Shown piece by piece: positions 53,066-61,888 of a stretch of DNA of 64,000 nt. A program made the position numbers and the translations under genes. Origin of the DNA: Sinorhizobium fredii NGR234 (GTDB lineage: Bacteria > Pseudomonadota > Alphaproteobacteria > Rhizobiales > Rhizobiaceae). The stretch covers positions 3,811,001-3,875,000 of the forward strand of contig NC_012587.1 of the NCBI RefSeq assembly GCF_000018545.1, given 5' to 3'. The notes beneath the pieces were generated by a model that was not told where the DNA came from, ran no database searches, and worked only from the letters and a program-made list of their open reading frames with translations. The stretch's first letter is position 1. Every line of letters begins with the position of its first letter.

Positions 53066-53620
53066 ATGAGAAACGTCAGACGCATCGAGATCCGCTCGGC
53101 CGTGCCGGATGACGTGATGATGATCGCGTCGGTCCTTGTCAGCACCTGGCGCGCGACCTTTCGCGGCATCATTTCCGATGCCTATCTCGACGCGATGAAG
53201 GTCGAAGACCAGGCGATCGGCCATGCCCGACGGATGCGGATTCCGGGTGCTTTCCTCGTGGTCGCCGTCGACCTCTCGGACGAGCGGGTAATCGGCTTCG
53301 CGAATTACGGTCGGGCGAGGTCGATGCCGCCCCCCTTCGACAAAGAACTCTACGAGCTTTATCTGCTACCGGAATTTCATGGCGTGGGCATCGGCTCGGC
53401 GCTGGTGCGCACCGTGGCGGGCCATTGCCGTGAGATGCAGGCCTCATCGCTCTTCGCCTGGGTGCTGGCCGGCAATCCGAACCGGGCCTTCTATGAGCGG
53501 CTCGGCGCGCGGGCCGTCGGGCAGGGACGCGTCAGCGTCGGCCGCGAGAGCCTGGAGCAGATCGCCTATCGCTGGGACGATCTGGCGAAGCTTTCCGGCG
53601 CGGGAAGTCGATCGACCTAA
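53066..53620 (+). CDS. GNAT family N-acetyltransferase
   Basis: A 184-residue GNAT. IEIRSAVPDDVMMIASVLVS, YELYLLPEFHGVGIGSALVR (CoA-binding) and NPNRAFYERLGARAVGQGRV are standard. The ATG at 53066 is preceded by only a weak site. The long frame upstream is not homologous. It converges with the DUF1513 gene, overlapping it by 4 nt at the 3' ends (53617-53620). Confidence 0.87.
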   Translation: MRNVRRIEIRSAVPDDVMMIASVLVSTWRATFRGIISDAYLDAMKVEDQAIGHARRMRIPGAFLVVAVDLSDERVIGFANYGRARSMPPPFDKELYELYLLPEFHGVGIGSALVRTVAGHCREMQASSLFAWVLAGNPNRAFYERLGARAVGQGRVSVGRESLEQIAYRWDDLAKLSGAGSRST

Positions 53621-54705
53621 TCCTTGTCCAGCCGAATGATATGCTGGTCCCAGGCGACCGGGCTTCGGCGGCTCATGAACAGGCCGTCATAGGACGAGAC
53701 GGCGAAGCCGGGCTTTGCGGCGGCAACGCCTGCCGCGTCTGCGACCCGCTCCTCCTTCACGACCGAACCCGTTTTCGCATCGAGCGTGACGGCGACGTTG
53801 CCCTTCGGCGACGTAAGGCCGACAAGGCCCTCGCGGCGGTTGACGGCGATGGCGCCGACATAGTTGGCGAGTGCTGCCGTCGTGCTTTCCGGCAGGGGAA
53901 CGAAGGTCAGCTTCTCCCCCTTGGCGCAATGCCCGACCAGCGGCGGCAGGTCGTCGCGCGCCCCCTCGTACTGGCAGGCGAACCAGATCCTGCCGTCGGC
54001 GCCGATGTCGACATGCCGGGTGGAAAGCTGCCTGAGTTCAGCCGGCAGGCCATGTTTCTCGATGAGCGCTCCGGTCGCCGTGTCGACGAGGGTGAGGCTC
54101 GGTTCCATGCGGTCGAGATTGAGCTTGGTGCGGCCGAAATCCGGATGCGTCTCGATGCCGCCATTGGCGATGACGAGCGTCCCGCCCTCGGGGGCGAGCG
54201 TCATGTCGTGCGGGCCGATGCCATAGGTCGGGAACTCGCCGATGCGGGCAAAGCCACGTGTCCCGTCATAGACGCCGATCATGCCGCGATTGGCGGAAAA
54301 GTCGTTCTCGGTCGCGTAGAGCAGCCGCCCGTCGGCCGAAAAGCAGCCGTGGCCGAAGAAGTGGCGGCCTTCGGCGGCGGTGATCACGATCGGCTCGGCA
54401 GTGCCGTCGGTCGCCAGGATCATCGCATAGGTTCCGGGCCGGCGCGCAAAGGCGACGGCTCGGCGCGTCGCCGGCGAGAAGGCCATGCCGTGTGCCCGCG
54501 CCGGCAGCACCGTACGCTCGACGATCTCTCCCGCTTCCGTCAGCGTCGCGATGCCGTAGCCGCCGTCCGGGGCCATGAAGGCCGAGGCGAAGACGGCGTC
54601 GGTCCGTTCGAGCGCGAAGGCGCCGCGCGAGCCAAGCGTTGCCATCCAGACGGCCCCGGCCATTTTGACGAAGCTGCGTCGGTCGATGAGGGTCTTGGCG
54701 CTCAT
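53617..54705 (-). CDS. DUF1513 protein with Tat signal, iron-locus member
   Basis: A 362-residue protein with a twin-arginine signal (LIDRRSFVKMAGAVW), so it is probably exported folded. The body is a beta-propeller-like fold (HFFGHGCFSADGRLLYATEN, GIGPHDMTLAPEGGTLVIAN). DUF1513 genes habitually accompany imelysin and di-heme genes in iron uptake loci, and here two imelysins and a di-heme gene lie just upstream on the same strand. The ATG at 54703-54705 is taken because the frame upstream translates the 54750-54912 repeat. CorA lies between it and the imelysin. Confidence 0.85.
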   Translation of the reverse strand: MSAKTLIDRRSFVKMAGAVWMATLGSRGAFALERTDAVFASAFMAPDGGYGIATLTEAGEIVERTVLPARAHGMAFSPATRRAVAFARRPGTYAMILATDGTAEPIVITAAEGRHFFGHGCFSADGRLLYATENDFSANRGMIGVYDGTRGFARIGEFPTYGIGPHDMTLAPEGGTLVIANGGIETHPDFGRTKLNLDRMEPSLTLVDTATGALIEKHGLPAELRQLSTRHVDIGADGRIWFACQYEGARDDLPPLVGHCAKGEKLTFVPLPESTTAALANYVGAIAVNRREGLVGLTSPKGNVAVTLDAKTGSVVKEERVADAAGVAAAKPGFAVSSYDGLFMSRRSPVAWDQHIIRLDKD

Positions 54706-54749
54706 GCGATTTGCCCTGATGGGCCTGGGCGGAATCCGACCGGTTGGTA

Positions 54750-54912
54750 AGACCCCTCCCCAACCCCTCCCCACAAGGGGGAGGGGCTTTCCCCCGCTGC
54801 AGCCCGAGGTGCCATCTGCGACATTCGAGCCTGCTGAACCGTTGAGGTTGAGCGGGCCCGGCGCGGCATCGTAAGCCCCTCCCCCCTGTGGGGAGGGGCT
54901 GGGGAGGGGTTT
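54750..54912. repeat. Large inverted repeat, same family as 31394-31557
   Basis: Arms from 54751 and ending at 54911 (acccctccccaacccctccc and its complement) with CCCCACAAGGGG-type stems, about 90 nt between. It separates the DUF1513 and CorA genes. Confidence 0.85.
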
Positions 54913-54921
54913 CTTCCACAT

Positions 54922-55935
54922 CTACAGCCAACCCCGGCGTTTGAAATAAAGATACGGCAACAGCGCGGAAATCGCCATCGCCGCCAGCGCATAGGGATAG
55001 CCCAGCTGCCAGTGCAGTTCCGGGATGATCTCGAAGTTCATGCCGTAGATCGAGGCGACGAGCGTCGGTGGCAGGAACACGACCGCCGCGACCGAGAAGA
55101 TCTTGATGATCTGGTTCTGCTCGAGATTGATCAGGCCGAGCGTCGCGTCGAGCAGGAAGTTGATCTTGTTCGACAGGAACAGCGCGTGGTCGCCGAGTGA
55201 GGCGGCGTCGCGCTGGATCAGCTTAACCCGCTGCCGGCTCTCCTTGGCGGCCTTGCGCGCCGTGCTGCCTTCCAGGGCCACATGGTAGGCGACGAGCCTG
55301 CCGATGCTGACCAGGCTTTCGCGGATGGTCGTCAGCAGGTCGCCCTTCTGGCCGATCTGCTCGATCAGCGACTGCAGGTCGCGCGTCTTCTTGGTGGCGC
55401 TGGCAGTCGACTTGCGGAACACCTCGCGCGAGATCCCGTCGACCTCGTTGCCGGCCCGTTCCAGGGCGTCAGCGATCCGGTCGATCATAGCCTCGAGCAG
55501 ACCCAGCATGACCAGTTCGCCCGTTTCGCAGACGGCGCCGTTCGGTTTCTGGATGCGGGTTGCATAGGTCTGGAACGGCTTCGGATCGGCGTGGCGCACC
55601 GTGACGAGAGTCGCCCCCTTGAGGACGAAGGTCACCGGCACCTTGACCGGATAGTCGCTGTCGAGCTTGGCGGTCGCGGTCATCGTCATGAACTCCGCGC
55701 CGTCCTCCTGGTAGAGGCGGTCGGAGAGCTCGATTTCCTGCATCTCGTCGCGGGTCGGGATGGCGATGCCGAGGTGCTCCTCGACGAACCGGGTCTCATC
55801 GGCGGAGGGATTGAAAAGGTCGAACCATGTGACCGGCTCCTGGAAGGCAAGGCCGGTGGCGTGATCGGCGAGCGCGAGATGGCCGTTCTGGCTTAGGTAG
55901 ATGCGCAGCATTTTGGGCTCCATGGGCGAGGTCAT
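54922..55935 (-). CDS. CorA family magnesium/cobalt transporter
   Basis: A 337-residue channel protein. The N-terminal cytoplasmic domain includes TWFDLFNPSADETRFVEEHL. A long helix (DLQSLIEQIGQKGDLLTTIR) follows, and the two C-terminal membrane segments are preceded by the signature YGMNFE (GMN) in ASIYGMNFEIIPELHWQLG. It lets Mg2+ (or Co2+/Ni2+) in along the membrane potential. I start at ATG 55933-55935, after AGGCGG; three other ATGs are close. It interrupts the iron locus. A hairpin at 56037-56059 lies in its leader. Confidence 0.88.
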   Translation of the reverse strand: MTSPMEPKMLRIYLSQNGHLALADHATGLAFQEPVTWFDLFNPSADETRFVEEHLGIAIPTRDEMQEIELSDRLYQEDGAEFMTMTATAKLDSDYPVKVPVTFVLKGATLVTVRHADPKPFQTYATRIQKPNGAVCETGELVMLGLLEAMIDRIADALERAGNEVDGISREVFRKSTASATKKTRDLQSLIEQIGQKGDLLTTIRESLVSIGRLVAYHVALEGSTARKAAKESRQRVKLIQRDAASLGDHALFLSNKINFLLDATLGLINLEQNQIIKIFSVAAVVFLPPTLVASIYGMNFEIIPELHWQLGYPYALAAMAISALLPYLYFKRRGWL

Positions 55936-56036
55936 CGGACCGCCTGGAGCCCTGATCAATCAGGTCCGAGCGGCCGCGATGAAAGCTCGACTTCGACTGT
56001 CGGGGTTCATCTTGGGTTGGTCCTTCGTGGGTGACG

Positions 56037-56059
56037 CATGCCCGTGAAAAACGGGCATG
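56037..56059 (-). other. Hairpin in the corA leader / imelysin 3' region
   Basis: Perfect arms catgcccgt (56037-56045) and acgggcatg (56051-56059) with a GAAAA loop. It is not followed by T. It could be a 3'-end structure of the imelysin mRNA or a leader element of corA. 55936-56119 holds no gene. Confidence 0.4.
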
Positions 56060-56119
56060 GAATGCGCTTTGCTCCCAAACTTACGGCTTGTCAACCTGAG
56101 GCTTTTTCACGTTGGCGTG

Positions 56120-57244
56120 TCAATCGCCGTCGGCGAAGGAAAACCCGGCGCCGAGCCCGATCGCGCCGCCGAAGTCGCGGTTCAGCCGGTCGAGGAGGTC
56201 GGCGGTGTTGAGTGCGATGAAGTCGAGCCTTGCGCGTTGTTTCTCATCCGCCAGAACCGCATCGATCGGCCCCTCGACGCGGTCGGTCGCGCTGATCAGC
56301 GCCTTGAACAGAAAATTCAACGAGCCGGCGATCGAGCGGCTGTCGGCGGGAAGCAGCTTCTCCATGCCTGCGCTGTTGAAGAGCGCCTGCAGACCGCCGA
56401 GGTTCGCGGCAATGGACGCCATCGTGTTACCCGAGCGCCAGTAGATCGCGAGCTTCGGGCGGCCCTTGTCCGGCTTGCCATCGAGCGCCCCATCATAGAA
56501 TGGGCGCAGCCGCTGGTCCTTGATCATCTCGACGCTGTGCACGAGAACCCCGAGCAGTTCCGTCGCCGCCTCCTTGCTGTCGCGGAAGAACGGGTTGCCG
56601 GGGCCGGGCGACTTCCAGGCAGACTGGACGCCATCGGGCTTCTCCCAGGCGGCGAGCAGCTCGTCGGCGATCGCCGTCAGGTTCTGGGAGATCGCCACTC
56701 CGTAACGGCAGCGAAAGCTGCCTCCCTTGCCGGCGAGCGTCTCCGCTCCGGTGCCGTAGAGAACATACTCGAAAGCGCCGAGCCCCTGCACGGCGACGCT
56801 CTTCCCCTTGAGACTGTCCGCCCTTGTCGCACTCTCGTCGTGCTTGGCAAGAATGGCCTGCACCTGCTTGAGACCAGTGCTCTTGCGATCGGGATAGAAA
56901 AGGAAGCGCTCGAACCGGTTCTGTTCGAGAGCCGGTCCAAGCCGGACGATTTCGATCGTCGACCATTTTCGTACGACATTCGAGAAGGCCGATCGGGTTT
57001 CCTCGAGCGCTGCGGCGGACGGTGTCGCGCAGAGCGCGGCGCTTTTCTCGGCAAGATCGGCCGTTGCCCGCGACAGGTCGCGGTATCCGGGAACGATGAA
57101 ACTATCCACCGCCTCTGCCATCACCCCCGGCAAGGCCGCTTCGTCGAGGACCCGCGGCGAAAGGGCAGTGCCCTCCTGTGCCGCTGCGGGCGCGGCGGCT
57201 GCAAGAAGCAGCAGGCCGAGGGTCAGAGGAAGCTTAAAGCGCAT
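56120..57244 (-). CDS. Imelysin family protein (second copy), iron uptake locus
   Basis: A 374-residue exported protein (signal peptide ending in AAAAPAAAQ). KWSTIEIVRLGPALEQNRFE and GLGAFEYVLYGTGAETLAG mark the imelysin fold, with the GxHxxE site altered to GLGAFEYVLYG: His is replaced by Ala here. IAADELLAAWEKPDG follows. Imelysins bind iron or another ligand in the periplasm or outer membrane. It overlaps the di-heme gene by one base triplet (57244), so it is translated with it. Confidence 0.88.
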   Translation of the reverse strand: MRFKLPLTLGLLLLAAAAPAAAQEGTALSPRVLDEAALPGVMAEAVDSFIVPGYRDLSRATADLAEKSAALCATPSAAALEETRSAFSNVVRKWSTIEIVRLGPALEQNRFERFLFYPDRKSTGLKQVQAILAKHDESATRADSLKGKSVAVQGLGAFEYVLYGTGAETLAGKGGSFRCRYGVAISQNLTAIADELLAAWEKPDGVQSAWKSPGPGNPFFRDSKEAATELLGVLVHSVEMIKDQRLRPFYDGALDGKPDKGRPKLAIYWRSGNTMASIAANLGGLQALFNSAGMEKLLPADSRSIAGSLNFLFKALISATDRVEGPIDAVLADEKQRARLDFIALNTADLLDRLNRDFGGAIGLGAGFSFADGD

Positions 57245-58995
57245 CAGAGCGACTCCAGAAAGGAAAGCAGGGCGTTTCGGTCGTCCTTCGCCATGGTGGC
57301 GAAGGCATTGCGGGCCTTTTCCGCTTCTCCGCCGTGCCACAGGATGGCCTCGGTGGAATTGCGAGCCCGCCCGTCGTGGAGCAGGAATGTGTGACCGCTG
57401 ACCGTTTTGGTCAGGCCGATCCCCCAGAGCGGCGGCGTGCGCCATTCGCGCCCGCTGGCGACACCGACCTGCTGGCTGTCCGCCAGTTCCTCGCCCATGT
57501 CGTGCAGCAGGAAATCGGAATAGGGCCAGATCAGCTGGAACGCCAGTTCCTTGTGCGGTGCGTCGCGCCGGGTGACATATTTTGGCGTGTGACAGGCCGG
57601 ACAACCCGCTTCGTAGAAAAGCTGCTTGCCTTTCAGCGTTTGCGGAAAGCTCGCCTGGCGGCGGGCCGGGACTGCCAGGTTGGCGGAATAGAAGGTGACG
57701 AGGCCGAGCACCGGGTCGGGCGCCTCGACCGGCCCGAGCCGCGCCTGCACGCCGCTCGGCAGCTTCAGGCAGGCGTCCTGCGCCTCGGTGCAATCGCCGT
57801 GGCTGCGGCCCGAGGCAGGCGTGGAAATGCCGATGTCGGTGGCGAAGGCGTCGGCCGCCTGCTGGCGAATGGTCGCGTTCTGGGCCTTCCATCCGAAACG
57901 GCCGAGCGCGGTCGCGTTCCTGTCTCGGTCGCGGACGAGCGCCGCCCGTCCGCTGATGCCGTCGCCGTCCCGGTCGTCCGGATCGGCCCGCGCAAGAATG
58001 TTGGCCTCGTGGATCATTTCTATGAGGCCGAGGCCGATCATCGGCGGGGCGACGCGCGGCGACAGCGTCGTCGCCGGATGCAACGGGCCATAGCCGAGAT
58101 CGGCAACCGCGTATTCGGGCTTGCGCAGCGAGACCGTCTCGCCTTCGGAAAGCGGCACCGTTGCTTCCGTATAGGTGACCGTGAGACGCCCTTCGGCGGC
58201 AAGCCCCGGCACGGCGCTGTCCTGCAATTGCGCGCCATAGACGGGATCAGGAAAGTTGAGCACCTGGTAATCGGCGACCATGCGGCGTTCGGCTTCGTCG
58301 CGCGGCGCACGGGCAAGACGGTAAACCGTCGACGTCGCGTCGCCTGCCTCGGGCGGGCGGCCGCGGCCGTCGCGCAGGTGGCAGCTCTCGCAGGCGCGGG
58401 CGTTGTAAAGCGGGCCGAGCCCGTCGGAGGCCTGCGTCGAGGAAGGGGCGGAGACCCAGAGCTTTTCGAACAGCGCCTTGCCGAGCTTGAAATTCTGCTC
58501 GTCCTCGAAGGGTAGATTGGCGGAGAATTGCTGGAAGACCTTCTGGTCGACCGGCGCGATCGTCGTCGTCGCGCCCGCCGACATCGCCTCGAAGGGTTCG
58601 GCCCTGGAGAAGTCGGTCGCCGGTCGAGTGACGGCCTCGACGCGCTGGAGGTCCTGTTCGGAAAGGTCGTCGCGTTGAGGGAGGCACCCCCCTCTGCCCT
58701 GCCGGGCATCTCCCCCACAAGGGGGGCGATCGGCAAACGGCGATGTCCCGCTCAGCGAATGGGGCTGGGCGAGTACCCTTGCAGTCGATGAAGGCGGCGC
58801 TTGCGACGTGTCCGTCGGGCAGGGCTCTGCTTCTGGCCAATCTCCCCCCTTGTGGGGGAGATGCCCGGCAGGGCAGAGGGGGGTATTGGCGCCGGCGCCG
58901 CGACCGATACCCCCGCCAATCGCCGATGCCGTGGCGGCAAGGCCGACGAGCGCGGCGAGCGGCAGCGCGAGGAAGCGGGCGGTCGGGACCTTCAT
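57244..58995 (-). CDS. Di-heme oxidoreductase (DUF1111 / thiol oxidoreductase-like) with in-frame repeat insertion
   Basis: A 583-residue exported cytochrome. The signal peptide is at about 1-26. Two heme-binding CxxCH motifs are CESCH (in ARACESCHLRDG) and CPACH (in EAGCPACHTPKYV). DLSEQDLQRVEAVTRPATDF starts the conserved domain at about residue 109. Residues ~37-103 are encoded by an inverted repeat (58686-58884) that does not belong to the family. It lies between two imelysin genes in the classic iron locus, probably transferring electrons in the periplasm. The start ATG at 58995 is kept because it makes a normal signal peptide. Confidence 0.88.
   Translation of the reverse strand: MKVPTARFLALPLAALVGLAATASAIGGGIGRGAGANTPLCPAGHLPHKGGDWPEAEPCPTDTSQAPPSSTARVLAQPHSLSGTSPFADRPPCGGDARQGRGGCLPQRDDLSEQDLQRVEAVTRPATDFSRAEPFEAMSAGATTTIAPVDQKVFQQFSANLPFEDEQNFKLGKALFEKLWVSAPSSTQASDGLGPLYNARACESCHLRDGRGRPPEAGDATSTVYRLARAPRDEAERRMVADYQVLNFPDPVYGAQLQDSAVPGLAAEGRLTVTYTEATVPLSEGETVSLRKPEYAVADLGYGPLHPATTLSPRVAPPMIGLGLIEMIHEANILARADPDDRDGDGISGRAALVRDRDRNATALGRFGWKAQNATIRQQAADAFATDIGISTPASGRSHGDCTEAQDACLKLPSGVQARLGPVEAPDPVLGLVTFYSANLAVPARRQASFPQTLKGKQLFYEAGCPACHTPKYVTRRDAPHKELAFQLIWPYSDFLLHDMGEELADSQQVGVASGREWRTPPLWGIGLTKTVSGHTFLLHDGRARNSTEAILWHGGEAEKARNAFATMAKDDRNALLSFLESL
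58686..58884. repeat. Inverted-repeat element in frame within the di-heme gene
   Basis: Arms at 58686-58727 (acccccctctgccctgccgg and on, with CCCACAAGGGGG) and 58841-58884 (its complement). The unit is about 199 bp. It belongs to the same broad family as 31394 and 54750 but ends in CCCTCTGCCCTGCC. On the minus strand it has no stop codon in the gene's frame. Confidence 0.85.
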
Positions 58996-59043
58996 CGGGC
59001 AAGGGCCGGGCCGCGCCTTGTCGGAGCGACCCGCCTTTTCGGC

Positions 59044-60324
59044 TTATTGGAAAACCGCGTTAGGATTATCCAGGCTGTCGGAACCTTCAAGCTCGATTGT
59101 GCCGAGTTCGAGCGCCGCGATGACGCGCTCGACGGTCTTGGCCTGGGCGATCAGCCCGTCGATGGCGGCCTGAACGGTCGCATTGCCGTCCTTGTTGCCT
59201 TCGGCGATCATCTGGTCATAGGCCTCGCCAGCTTCGGCGCGCTTGGCCATCGCCTGCATCTTCTCGACGGTGGTTGCGAGATTGGTCGCCATCTCCTTGT
59301 CGAGCGCGGCGTCCTTGGCGGCGACGAGTTCGGACAGCGAGGGGCCGGCAAGCTTCGTGCCGTCGACCCGGGTATATTCGCCGGTATAGGCCGACTGGAT
59401 GCCGATCGCATCGTGCAGATGCGAATTATGGGTGTTGTCCGAGGAGCAGTCGTGTTCTTCTTCCGGATCGTGCAGCAGCAGGCCGAGCTTCATGCGCTCG
59501 CCGGCCAGTTCCCCATAGGAGAGCGAGCCCATGCCGGTGAGAATCGCCGCGAGACCGGCCTTGGGGTCCGCTTCCACTGCCTTGGCCGCGGCACCTTCCG
59601 GCGCCCAATTGGCGACCATTTCCTTGAGGTCGGCGACGAGCAGGTCGGTCGCCGCCTTCAGGTAGGCAGCGCGGCGGTCGCAATTGCCGTTCGTGCAGGC
59701 TTTGGTGTCGAAATCGGTATAGGTGCGCTTGCCGGCGCCCGGGCCGGTGCCGTTCAGATCCTGGCCCCACAGCAGGAACTCGATGGCGTGGTAGCCGGTC
59801 GCGACATTCGCTTCGATGCCGCCGGCTTCCTGCAGCGTGCCGGCCAGGAATTCCGGCGTGATGTTCGTCGCGTCGACGTCCTTGCCGTCGATCTTGATCG
59901 TCTTGTTGGCGATGACGTTGGCGGTGAAGAGCGCGTTCTCGTCGCTCTCCGTGCCGTAGCTCGGATCGACATAGTCGATCAGGCCCTCATCGAGCGGCCA
60001 GGCGTTCACCTTGCCTTCCCATTCGTCCACGATCGCATTGCCGAAGCGGTAGACCTCGGTCTCCTGGTAAGGGTTGCGGGCCTTGAGCCAGGCGTCGCGC
60101 GCCGCCTTCAGCGTCTCTTCGCTTGGGCCTGCGATCAGTGCATCGACCGCCTTGTCGAGCGCCTCGGCCGTTGTCAGTGCGTCCTCGTATTTGGCGTGCG
60201 CGACGGCGGCATAGTGTTTGACGACCGCAGCGGCATCCGTCGCGGCGCTGGCCGGCTGCAGAGCAAGCACGGACGTGGCCGTCATGAGTGCCAGCGCAGC
60301 GGCGCGGATGAAATTCTTGGTCAT
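59044..60324 (-). CDS. Imelysin family iron-regulated protein (IrpA-like)
   Basis: A 426-residue exported protein. The signal peptide ends at LQPASAA. GYHAIEFLLWGQDLNGTGPG contains the intact GxHxxE motif (His/Glu). EWEGKVNAWPLDEGLIDYVD and DDNTHNSHLHDAIG-type segment further on are typical of the longer imelysins. AGGAGAGGGTC precedes the ATG at 60322-60324. It is the first gene of the iron operon (imelysin, di-heme, imelysin). A candidate Irr box lies at 60420-60436. Confidence 0.92.
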   Translation of the reverse strand: MTKNFIRAAALALMTATSVLALQPASAATDAAAVVKHYAAVAHAKYEDALTTAEALDKAVDALIAGPSEETLKAARDAWLKARNPYQETEVYRFGNAIVDEWEGKVNAWPLDEGLIDYVDPSYGTESDENALFTANVIANKTIKIDGKDVDATNITPEFLAGTLQEAGGIEANVATGYHAIEFLLWGQDLNGTGPGAGKRTYTDFDTKACTNGNCDRRAAYLKAATDLLVADLKEMVANWAPEGAAAKAVEADPKAGLAAILTGMGSLSYGELAGERMKLGLLLHDPEEEHDCSSDNTHNSHLHDAIGIQSAYTGEYTRVDGTKLAGPSLSELVAAKDAALDKEMATNLATTVEKMQAMAKRAEAGEAYDQMIAEGNKDGNATVQAAIDGLIAQAKTVERVIAALELGTIELEGSDSLDNPNAVFQ

Positions 60325-60419
60325 GACCCTCTCCTTGGCATGTCGGCCGAGCAACGGCTCGAGGCCGGGTAAAGCGCCATTGTCATGAACCAAAAGTAAA
60401 CTGGTGTCAAAGCGTATAG

Positions 60420-60436
60420 TTTAGAACATTTTCAAA
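60420..60436 (-). promoter_or_regulatory. Candidate Irr box upstream of the imelysin operon
   Basis: TTTAGAA CAT TTTCAAA resembles the iron control element TTTAGAA-N3-TTCTAAA, with the second half-site differing at two positions. It lies about 95 bases before the imelysin start. Weaker than the mbfA box; iron control would fit the operon. Confidence 0.4.
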
Positions 60437-60468
60437 TTACGACCTCCCCTTGCGGGGTGCAGGGAATG

Positions 60469-61758
60469 CTATCCTTTTCTGCCCATCAGGCAGAAGAAGA
60501 ACCCGTCGGTTCCGGTCGAGGCGGGCGTCAGGGTGACGGTCTTCATGTCGGCGGACCAGGGTTGCGGCTTGTCGGTGCCGAACAGCGCCGCCCAGGTGTC
60601 TGCGGCCGAGAGGATCTCGAACTCCGGATTGTCCTCGCAGAAGCCGTAGACCTGTGCCTCGTTTTCTTCCGGCAGCACCGAACAGGTCACGTAGATCAGA
60701 TGGCCGCCGGGACGGACGAACTGGGCGGCGCCGGCAAGCGCCTCTTCCTGCTGCGCCAAGCGCTCCTCGAGGTTCTTCTGGGTCAGGCGCCATTTCGTGT
60801 CCGGCCGGCGCCGCCACGTTCCGGTGCCGGTGCAGGGGGCATCGACGAGCACCCGGTCGCAGCGGCCGGCGAGCGATGCCAGCGCTTCGGCCGACTCGTG
60901 CACCTGCACATTGCGGGTGCCGGCCCGTTTCAGCCGTTCGATGATCGGCGCAAGACGCTTGCGGTCGGTGTCATAGGCATGCACCTGGCCCTTGTTGTTC
61001 ATGGCAGCGGACATGGCGAGCGTCTTGCCGCCGCCGCCGGCGCAATAGTCGAGCACCTGCTCGCCTTCACGCGGGAAGACCAGGTCCGCAACGATCTGCG
61101 AGCCTTCGTCCTGAACCTCGAACCAGCCCTTCTGGAACGAGATTTCGGCGGTCACGTTCGGCAGCCGCGAGGCGCCTTCGCCAGCGGGGATGCGCACGCC
61201 GTGGCGGGCGATCGCCGCCGGCTCGGCGCCGCTGCGCTCCAGGGACTTCAGCACCTTGTCGCGGCTGGCCTTCAGCGTGTTGACCCGAAGGTCGAGGGTC
61301 GGTCGGCCGGCGAGCGCCCTGGCTTCGTCGAGCCAATCGTCGGAAAAATTTTCCTCGAAGGAGGCCTGCGTCCATTCGGGGATGTCGCCTTGCACGTTGA
61401 GCGGCGCGTCGTCGATGCGCCGCGCGCCGAACGCCGTCATCATCTCCGCCGAAGGTGCCTGCGGGGCAAACTTGTCATCGGCAAGTTCCTCCGCGAGCTT
61501 GTCGGGCGTAAAGCCCCATTGGCGGTACATGACCGCGTGGCCAAGCGCGGCCGCGCTGTCGCTGTCCATCAGATAGGCATGGGAAAGCTTCATCCTAAGT
61601 GCGTCATAGACGATGTTGCCGATGGCGGCGCGATCGCCCGATCCGGCGAAGCGGTGCGAGAGGCCCCAGTCCTTGAGCGCGTCGGCGACCGGGCGCTTGC
61701 GCTTCTCGATATCGTCAAGAACGTCAATGGCTCCCGAGAGCCGTCCGCCCAATCGCAT
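60469..61758 (-). CDS. RsmB/NOP family SAM-dependent RNA cytosine methyltransferase
   Basis: A 429-residue NSUN-type m5C methyltransferase. The SAM-binding motif is VLDYCAGGGGKTLAMSA, the catalytic Cys motifs are DAPCTGTGTWRRRPD (IV) and YVTCSVLPEENEAQV (VI), and the N-terminal half has a RsmB-like helical segment (RAAIGNIVYDALRMKLSHA). The target is probably 16S rRNA or tRNA cytosine. The ATG at 61756-61758 is the natural start. It is adjacent to, but divergent in function from, the iron genes. Confidence 0.9.
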   Translation of the reverse strand: MRLGGRLSGAIDVLDDIEKRKRPVADALKDWGLSHRFAGSGDRAAIGNIVYDALRMKLSHAYLMDSDSAAALGHAVMYRQWGFTPDKLAEELADDKFAPQAPSAEMMTAFGARRIDDAPLNVQGDIPEWTQASFEENFSDDWLDEARALAGRPTLDLRVNTLKASRDKVLKSLERSGAEPAAIARHGVRIPAGEGASRLPNVTAEISFQKGWFEVQDEGSQIVADLVFPREGEQVLDYCAGGGGKTLAMSAAMNNKGQVHAYDTDRKRLAPIIERLKRAGTRNVQVHESAEALASLAGRCDRVLVDAPCTGTGTWRRRPDTKWRLTQKNLEERLAQQEEALAGAAQFVRPGGHLIYVTCSVLPEENEAQVYGFCEDNPEFEILSAADTWAALFGTDKPQPWSADMKTVTLTPASTGTDGFFFCLMGRKG

Positions 61759-61888
61759 CTTCGATCAACTCCTTTTTCGCCGTGGTAGCGGCGATGGCCT
61801 CGAAGAGCAAGTGAGCGGTCGCATTATCCGCCAGAGCAGCAGCCCCGCAGAATAATCCGTCCAGCCGACCCGGTGGACGGATGGATGA

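Noticed and set aside
56060..56119. A TTGACA box on the minus strand as the corA promoter
   Set aside because: No convincing -10 box at a proper distance; evidence too weak to list.
58801..60372. A 523-codon frame on the plus strand over the imelysin gene
   Set aside because: Antisense to the imelysin with its signal peptide and GxHxxE motif. The mirrored frame has no such features.
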